From: an uncultured Eubacteriales bacterium
GTDB taxonomy: Bacteria > Bacillota > Clostridia > Oscillospirales > Acutalibacteraceae
Length of the DNA stretch: 64,000 bases
Reading direction: 5' to 3'
NCBI GenBank assembly: GCA_934436505.1
Contig: CAKSAP010000001.1
Location: forward strand, 620,001 to 684,000
Position 1 is the stretch's first letter; each line of letters opens with the position of its first letter. Shown piece by piece: positions 59,811 to 64,000 of the stretch. The translations under genes and the position numbers were made by a program. Under the pieces are notes generated by a model, which saw only the letters and a list, made by a program, of their open reading frames with translations, was not told the DNA's origin and searched no databases.

Positions 59811-61181
59811 ATGAATCTCGTTTACAACATCAAAGACAAGCCGAAATTCGGACAGCTTATCGTGTTCGCTTTTCAGCAGTTGCTTGCAATTCTTGCGGCA
59901 ACAATCGCAGTTCCCACCATCGTAGGTAACGGAATGAGCCAGTCCGCAGCACTTTTCGGCGCAGGCGTAGGCACAATCGTTTATCTTCTTTTCACAAAGT
60001 TTAACAGCCCCGTATTCCTCGGCTCATCATTCGCTTTTATCGGCTCAATGCTTGCCGCTTTTGCAGGTGCTGTTTCGGTTGAGGCAGGATATGCAGGTAT
60101 CATCTTCGGCGCACTTTTCGCAGGACTTGTATATGTAATCATCGCAATCGTAGTTAAGTTCGCAGGCGTAAATTGGATTAACAAGCTTATGCCGGCAGTT
60201 GTTATCGGACCCACAGTTTCGATTATCGGTCTTTCACTTGCAGGCAACGCAATAAGCGACCTTATGAAGGGCAAGGTTGTTGACCTTGAGGGCGCAAGCG
60301 TAGCAAGCCCTTATGTAGCGCTTGTTTGCGGACTTGTAACACTCTTTACTGTTATCATCTGCTCTGTTTACGGCAAGAAAATGGCAAAGCTTATCCCGTT
60401 CATTATCGGTATCCTTGCAGGCTATGTTGTGGCTGCTATCTTTACCGCTATCGGTATCAAGACAGGCAATGACGCTTTGAGAGTTATCGACTTCTCGGTA
60501 TTCTCGGGTATGAAGCTTTTTGCAGTTCCCGACTTCTCTTTCCTCACAGCCGCAAAGGGCTTGAGCGCAGTTGACGGAAAGTATATCCTTACAGTTGCGG
60601 TTGCATATGTTCCCGTTGCATTCGTTGTATTCGCAGAGCATATCGCTGACCACAAGAACCTTTCATCTGTTATCGACAAGGACCTTCTTGAAGATCCCGG
60701 TCTCCACAGAACTCTTCTCGGCGACGGCGTAGGCTCAATCGCAGGTGCTTTCTTCGGCGGCTGCCCGAACACAACCTACGGCGAGTCAGTAGGCTGCGTT
60801 GCTATCACAGGTAACGCTTCGGTAGTTACAATCCTTGCAACAGCAATTATGTCAATCGTAATTTCATTCTTCGGACCGTTCGTAACCTTCCTTTCGACGA
60901 TCCCCAACTGCGTAATGGGCGGCGTTTGCATCACTCTTTACGGCTTTATCGCAGTAAGCGGTCTTAAAATGATTCAGGACGTTGACCTCGGCGATAACAG
61001 AAACCTCTTCGTTGTCGCAATCATCCTTATCTGCGGTATCGGCGGACTTACACTTTCATTCGGTAAGGTTACTCTTACAGAGGTTGCCTGTGCGCTTATC
61101 CTCGGTATCGTAGCAAACCTTGTTCTCGGCGGAAAAGACAAAAACAAGGCTGAGGAAAAGGCTGAAAAGGAAGCAAAATAA
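59811..61181 (+). CDS. Uracil permease (NCS2 / UraA family)
   Basis: 456 residues, about 14 membrane segments. Motifs are FGQLIVFAFQQLLAIL (start region), GLSLAGNAI, VAFVVFAEHIADHKN with the substrate-binding Glu, and GGCPNTTYGESVGCVAITGN (NCS2 signature). It takes up uracil with protons. GGAGG lies upstream. It is cotranscribed with pyrR and so probably controlled by the leader attenuator. Confidence 0.95.
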   Translation: MNLVYNIKDKPKFGQLIVFAFQQLLAILAATIAVPTIVGNGMSQSAALFGAGVGTIVYLLFTKFNSPVFLGSSFAFIGSMLAAFAGAVSVEAGYAGIIFGALFAGLVYVIIAIVVKFAGVNWINKLMPAVVIGPTVSIIGLSLAGNAISDLMKGKVVDLEGASVASPYVALVCGLVTLFTVIICSVYGKKMAKLIPFIIGILAGYVVAAIFTAIGIKTGNDALRVIDFSVFSGMKLFAVPDFSFLTAAKGLSAVDGKYILTVAVAYVPVAFVVFAEHIADHKNLSSVIDKDLLEDPGLHRTLLGDGVGSIAGAFFGGCPNTTYGESVGCVAITGNASVVTILATAIMSIVISFFGPFVTFLSTIPNCVMGGVCITLYGFIAVSGLKMIQDVDLGDNRNLFVVAIILICGIGGLTLSFGKVTLTEVACALILGIVANLVLGGKDKNKAEEKAEKEAK

Positions 61182-61203
61182 GCTTTCAAAAAGGCATAAA
61201 ATT

Positions 61204-61238
61204 AACGCTCTTACTAAAGCTTAGTAAGAGCGTTTTTT
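61204..61238 (+). terminator. Terminator of pyrR-uracil permease
   Basis: AACGCTCTTACTAA / TTAGTAAGAGCGTT 14-bp stem, loop AGC, then TTTTA. Confidence 0.94.
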
Positions 61239-61250
61239 AGGTTTATTTAA

Positions 61251-61922
61251 TTAAAGAACATATACACCCGAGCTTAAAATAACAAATTCCTTCAGCGCCG
61301 AGCGAATGTATTTGTAAACAGGCTCGTCAAACCGCTTGTAATCGCTGACAAGATAGTTCGAGAGGCTTACCTTGCGTATCTTATTCGACCCTGCGTTGCA
61401 TACGAACATCTCTTTCCTGTAAATGCTCAGGGAAACAGGCTCGCTGAAGGTTGCGGAATTCTCGGACCCGATTCGCATACTGAATTTCTTGTGCGGAATG
61501 GAGTAATTGATTATCGAGTTTTGAAGCGGAACGGTAGTCCAAAAATAAGCACCGTCGGCAACAGCACCGTTTATAGGGCAATCCTTGTAAATCAAATCTC
61601 CCGTCCATACGGGCTTGCCGCTTGCGTCAAAAATTCCCGTTTCGCCGCTTGAATACACGACCGCAACGCTGCCGTTTTTGAAAACAGTAGCCTCACAGGA
61701 TATATAGTCGCCGATTTCCTCGCAAATCTTTGCGTAGTTTTCGCCGAATTTATTAAGTTGATAGAAGTCCTTTGTAACGGGAGAAAGCTTACCCGTTACA
61801 ACGCTGTATTGAAGAAAGCTGACCTTGTAGCTTGTTCCGTTGAACAATTCTTTTTGTGAGAGGATAATTCCGTCGGGACAAGGTATAATGTCAAATACTT
61901 CAAAGGGAAATATTTTTTTCAT
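61251..61922 (-). CDS. Hypothetical protein, possible beta-propeller fragment
   Basis: 223 residues, not recognised. There is no signal peptide and no transmembrane helix. Repeated short beta-strand patterns (KNGSVAVVYSSGETGIFDASG, SLSIYRKEMFVCNAGSNKI as quoted parts) recall NHL or WD-type blades, but the length allows only three or four. A TCATTT start context with AAAAT upstream offers only a weak ribosome site. It is an isolated gene between the pyr terminator and the BofA-like gene. Confidence 0.65.
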   Translation of the reverse strand: MKKIFPFEVFDIIPCPDGIILSQKELFNGTSYKVSFLQYSVVTGKLSPVTKDFYQLNKFGENYAKICEEIGDYISCEATVFKNGSVAVVYSSGETGIFDASGKPVWTGDLIYKDCPINGAVADGAYFWTTVPLQNSIINYSIPHKKFSMRIGSENSATFSEPVSLSIYRKEMFVCNAGSNKIRKVSLSNYLVSDYKRFDEPVYKYIRSALKEFVILSSGVYVL

Positions 61923-62097
61923 TTATCTGCACCGTATCTATATTAAAAAAGTTATAATCGTATTACATTATTTTACTTTATTTTGCATAATAGGTCAACC
62001 GTAAATCGACAAAATCAGCAAAATTTAATAAACTATATTTCCGCCTGTCATATTTTACGCCGCCGTGAGCATAAAATTCACTAAAGGAGTGACAAAT

Positions 62098-62352
62098 ATG
62101 AACACGGCAATATACTGCTTATTTGCGGTTGCGGGACTTGCAATAATCGCTTCGATGATAAGGACAAAACGCTTTTTCTCCGTGCTTTTTCTGACGGCGG
62201 CACAGGGGATAATCACGCTGTTTGCGGCAAAATATGTCGGCGGCTTTTTCGGCATAGGTCCTAATATCAACGCACACACGCTGACGCTTTCGGCAATCGG
62301 CGGAATACCCGGCGTGATATTTTTATTTATCGCCGCAACAATTTTCAAATGA
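62098..62352 (+). CDS. BofA-like (pro-sigma-K processing inhibitor family) membrane protein
   Basis: 84 residues with two to three hydrophobic segments. The C-terminal TLTLSAIGGIPGVIFLFIAATIF carries the IPGV signature of BofA (quoted in parts). In Bacillus BofA holds the SpoIVFA/SpoIVFB protease in check in the outer forespore membrane. Here no sporulation partner is adjacent, so a different protease or membrane role is possible. The ATG at 62098 has AAAGGAGTGA ahead of it; an in-frame GTG at 62065 is less likely. Confidence 0.78.
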   Translation: MNTAIYCLFAVAGLAIIASMIRTKRFFSVLFLTAAQGIITLFAAKYVGGFFGIGPNINAHTLTLSAIGGIPGVIFLFIAATIFK

Positions 62353-62355
62353 GTG

Positions 62356-62384
62356 TTGCAAAAGTTGAAATATTACTGTATAAT
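62356..62384 (+). promoter_or_regulatory. Promoter of tRNA-Val
   Basis: TTGCAA (62356-62361), 17-base spacer, TATAAT (62379-62384), 16 bases before the tRNA. Confidence 0.82.
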
Positions 62385-62400
62385 AGCGGTACTGCAACAG

Positions 62401-62476
62401 GGACGTTTAGCTCAGTTGGTAGAGCATTCGCTTGACGTGCGAAGGGTCAGCGGTTCGAGTCCGTTAACGTCCACCA
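62401..62476 (+). tRNA. tRNA-Val (anticodon GAC)
   Basis: A 76-base cloverleaf: acceptor GGACGTT/AACGTCC, D-stem GCTC/GAGC, anticodon stem TTCGC/GCGAA with loop TTGACGT, T-arm AGCGG-TTCGAGT-CCGTT, encoded CCA. Confidence 0.96.
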
Positions 62477-62478
62477 CG

Positions 62479-62515
62479 TCGTCGCAAGCTACATATCGCT
62501 TGCGGCGATTTTTTA
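62479..62515 (+). terminator. Terminator of tRNA-Val
   Basis: CGTCGCAAGC / GCTTGCGGCG (one T-G) followed by ATTTTTTA. From 62516 to 62591 nothing else is recognised. Confidence 0.8.
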
Positions 62516-62591
62516 TCGCCTCGCACTCATTCCGCTGCTCCTCCTTTCCGAAACAGGTCACGCTCAAGTCGCCTGTTCGGTTGTAAACGCC

Positions 62592-62870
62592 CTCACGACG
62601 GCTTTGTTTCGCTACCACCCTGTTTCGGTTGAGGTGGTACAAGTAAATTTGATTTATGTTTGTTTATTTGACGATTACATTAGTAATCGTCTTTTTTGTT
62701 CTATTCGCCTTACGGCGAGTTCTATTGCTACGCAGTGATATACGGCTTTCAGCCGAGTGATATTGCCTTGCGGCAGTTGAAGAGGTGAATAGAATATCAC
62801 TGCGACGAAGTCGCAATATCACTTTTACCAAAGGTAAAAATATCACGCCGAACGAAGTGAGGTATATCAC
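62592..62870. repeat. Hairpin-array repeat unit, copy 1 (about 279 bases)
   Basis: It begins CTCACGACGGCTTTGTTTCG, has a terminator-like GACGATTAC/GTAATCGTC + T6, then hairpins TCGCC-TTAC-GGCGA, CGGCT-TTC-AGCCG and TGCC-TTGC-GGCA with AGTGATAT linkers, and then GCGAC-GAA-GTCGC and TTTACC-AAA-GGTAAA with AATATCACT linkers. The two halves are in opposite orientation around TTGAAGAGGTGAATAGA. The unit is repeated at 62909-63185. The minus-strand frame across it is not considered a gene. Confidence 0.85.
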
Positions 62871-62908
62871 TAAAAATGGAAAAAATAATCTCCTATAATC
62901 GTGTTTTT

Positions 62909-63185
62909 CTCACGACGGCTTTGTTTCGCTACCACCCTGTTTCGGTAGAGGTGGTATAAGTGAATTTGATTTGTGTTTGTTTATTTGACGATTACATTGT
63001 AATCGTCTTTTTTGTTCTATTCGCCTTACGGCGAGTTCTATTGTTTCGCAGTGATATACGGCTTTCAGCCGAGTGATATTGCCTTACGGCAGTTGAAGAG
63101 GCGAATAGAATATCACTGCGACGAAGTCGCAATATCACTTTTACCAAAGGTAAAAATATCACGCCGAACGAAGTGAGGTATATCA
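62909..63185. repeat. Hairpin-array repeat unit, copy 2 (about 277 bases)
   Basis: Nearly identical to 62592-62870. Differences are mostly single bases (for example GCCTTACGGC for GCCTTGCGGC, and a shorter loop in the GACGATTACA hairpin). Some changes keep the hairpins paired. Confidence 0.85.
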
Positions 63186-63201
63186 TTAAAAAATAATGAA
63201 A

Positions 63202-63307
63202 ATGCGGTTGTCCGTGAATGTGAATTTAATATCCAACACGGTAGGGCAGGGGCTTGCTCCTGTCCGCAACAAATTTCATATAAAATCAAATTCACGGACA
63301 GCCGCAT
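63202..63307. repeat. Long inverted repeat flanking a GGGCAGGGGC hairpin
   Basis: ATGCGGTTGTCCGTGAAT (63202-63219) and ATTCACGGACAGCCGCAT (63290-63307) pair at 17 of 18 positions. Inside lies GGTAGGGCAGGGGCTTGCTC / CTGTCC, similar to the hairpins preceding the type B repeats. Confidence 0.8.
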
Positions 63308-63310
63308 ATT

Positions 63311-63520
63311 CAGCCTCCCTTGTGTAAAGGGGTGCGGGTCTCCTGTGGAGACCTCTGCATTTAATGCAGAAGCACCGACCGAACCGGCAGGTGAGACGGT
63401 GGGTTGCCGTAGGCAACTCGGAGGGATTGTAAGGTTGATTTTATGTGATTTTATAAAAATCCCTCAGTCATTTTTTCTTCCAAAAAAACGAAAGCTCCCT
63501 TTACAAGGGAGCTTTCGTCG
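63311..63520. repeat. Dispersed palindromic repeat, type A (copy 4, with insertion)
   Basis: Arms are CAGCCTCCCTTGTGTAAAGG and AGCTCCCTTTACAAGGGAGC. It carries an extra block of about 70 bases (GTGCGGGTCTCCTGTGGAGA, CTGCATTTAATGCAG, ACCGGCAGGTGAGACGG) and GTTGCCGTAGGCAAC before the GGAGGGATTGTAAGG core. Confidence 0.83.
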
Positions 63521-63525
63521 GATAT

Positions 63526-64000
63526 TCAATTTACAGATAACCCGTAATTCCTCAACGTCGTAACCGTAACATATTCGTCGCCCGATATTTCGACCGAATA
63601 TTTACCGCCGTATTTCTTGGCAATATCCTTGATTATCTTTGTACCGAAGCCGTGCTTTGACTCGTCACGCTTCGGTCTTTTTGCTGTGCTGTTAAACCTG
63701 TTTTTTGTTTTGACAACCACATTGTCTCGGTCAATGGCAATCGAGACAAACGACTTTTTTTCGCTCGTGAGCTGTGCGGCGTTTATTGAGTTGTCAATCA
63801 GGTTGTTGAGAAGCCTGCAGGTGTCGTAATCGTCAATGTTGAGCTTGCTGCTTTCGGTTATATCGAACGAAAGCTCTGTATCCGCCTGCTTTGCGGCGTT
63901 CTTTTTAAGCTGGAGAATGATATTTATAAGCTCGTTGTGGCAGAATTTTTCATTGCTTCCGAAAACGTCGCTTCCCGCATTTGTGAGAATAGACAGAGCC
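63526..64000 (-). CDS. GHKL-type sensor histidine kinase, C-terminal part (AgrC-like)
   Basis: 158 codons are visible without a stop up to the window edge, so the N-terminus is missing. The ATP-binding domain shows the N-box CRLLNNLIDNSINAA and the G-box HGFGTKIIKDIAKKYGG; LINIILQLKKNAAKQAD upstream fits the dimerisation/H region of AgrC/VirS-like kinases. Such proteins normally have six N-terminal membrane helices, sense peptides, and pair with a LytTR response regulator, which would be outside the window. It starts right after repeat copy 63311-63520. Confidence 0.87.
   Translation of the reverse strand, partial: ALSILTNAGSDVFGSNEKFCHNELINIILQLKKNAAKQADTELSFDITESSKLNIDDYDTCRLLNNLIDNSINAAQLTSEKKSFVSIAIDRDNVVVKTKNRFNSTAKRPKRDESKHGFGTKIIKDIAKKYGGKYSVEISGDEYVTVTTLRNYGLSVN

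Noticed and set aside
62353..62586. 77-codon frame across tRNA-Val
   Set aside because: It overlaps the tRNA gene, its promoter and terminator, and has no ribosome site.
62664..63186. Two similar minus-strand frames of 68 and 64 codons across the hairpin-array repeats
   Set aside because: They simply read through the repeated hairpins, have no proper ribosome site, and their similarity follows from the DNA repeat.

Overview
The window looks like chromosomal core-genome sequence from a Gram-positive, low-to-mid GC member of the Clostridia, most likely of the Ruminococcaceae/Oscillospiraceae type. Supporting signs are the rimP-nusA-ylxR-ylxQ-infB-rbfA order, an L27 precursor with a cleavable N-terminus next to the Prp protease, the short NusA, a surface protein ending in a Pro-Ala-Thr-Gly-Asp sorting motif, a BofA-like protein, the ACT/DUF711 pair, near-consensus sigma-A promoters with strong GGAGG ribosome sites, and abundant palindromic intergenic repeats. 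The genus assignment is inference.

Layout. 1-5014 (minus): transcription/translation operon rimP to rbfA with its promoter and leader hairpin, preceded by a 59-residue small protein gene. 5110-17098 (plus): a surface protein, an ABC/FtsX-type transporter, a cyclophilin, and a probable methylthioadenosine salvage operon (deaminase, nucleoside phosphorylase, MtnA, GPH-type transporter, metallophosphoesterase). 17140-23665: hemolysin-III-like membrane protein, GH25 lysozyme, rplU-prp-rpmA with leader, a RepA-N-like winged-helix protein, a THUMP rRNA methyltransferase, a lipid kinase and tRNA-Thr. 23696-31134: Rrf2 regulator with ispE, ACT + DUF711, then a vitamin B6 locus (MocR regulator divergent from kinase and ECF S component) followed by a radical SAM protein and a Cys-rich mini-protein. 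31199-34300: repeats flanking a metY-cysK operon that carries a Cys-Cys leader peptide. 34331-38572 (minus): DMT transporter and lacZ. 38651-50882: rpoB-rpoC, then rpsL-rpsG-fusA-tuf. 50976-58944: cation/proton antiporter, heterodimeric ABC exporter, hflX, hairpin-array repeats, a probable 6S RNA, a DUF1292 protein and plsY. 59149-64000: pyrR-uracil permease behind an attenuator, an unknown protein, a BofA-like protein, tRNA-Val, more hairpin arrays, and the C-terminal part of a GHKL sensor kinase.

The most interesting signal is upstream of metY-cysK (31625-31821). A 23-codon leader ORF ends with two Cys codons, and its last ten bases are perfectly complementary to the Shine-Dalgarno region of metY. 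This reads as a cysteine-sensing translational attenuator: a ribosome stalled at Cys codons would keep the metY ribosome site open. Second are the arrays of small triloop hairpins joined by a constant nine-base linker of the AATATCACT type. In one array the hairpins repeat every 20 bases, and the arrays sit beside the probable 6S RNA gene and the tRNA-Val gene. All sequence reading was by eye; no database search, folding program or alignment was run.
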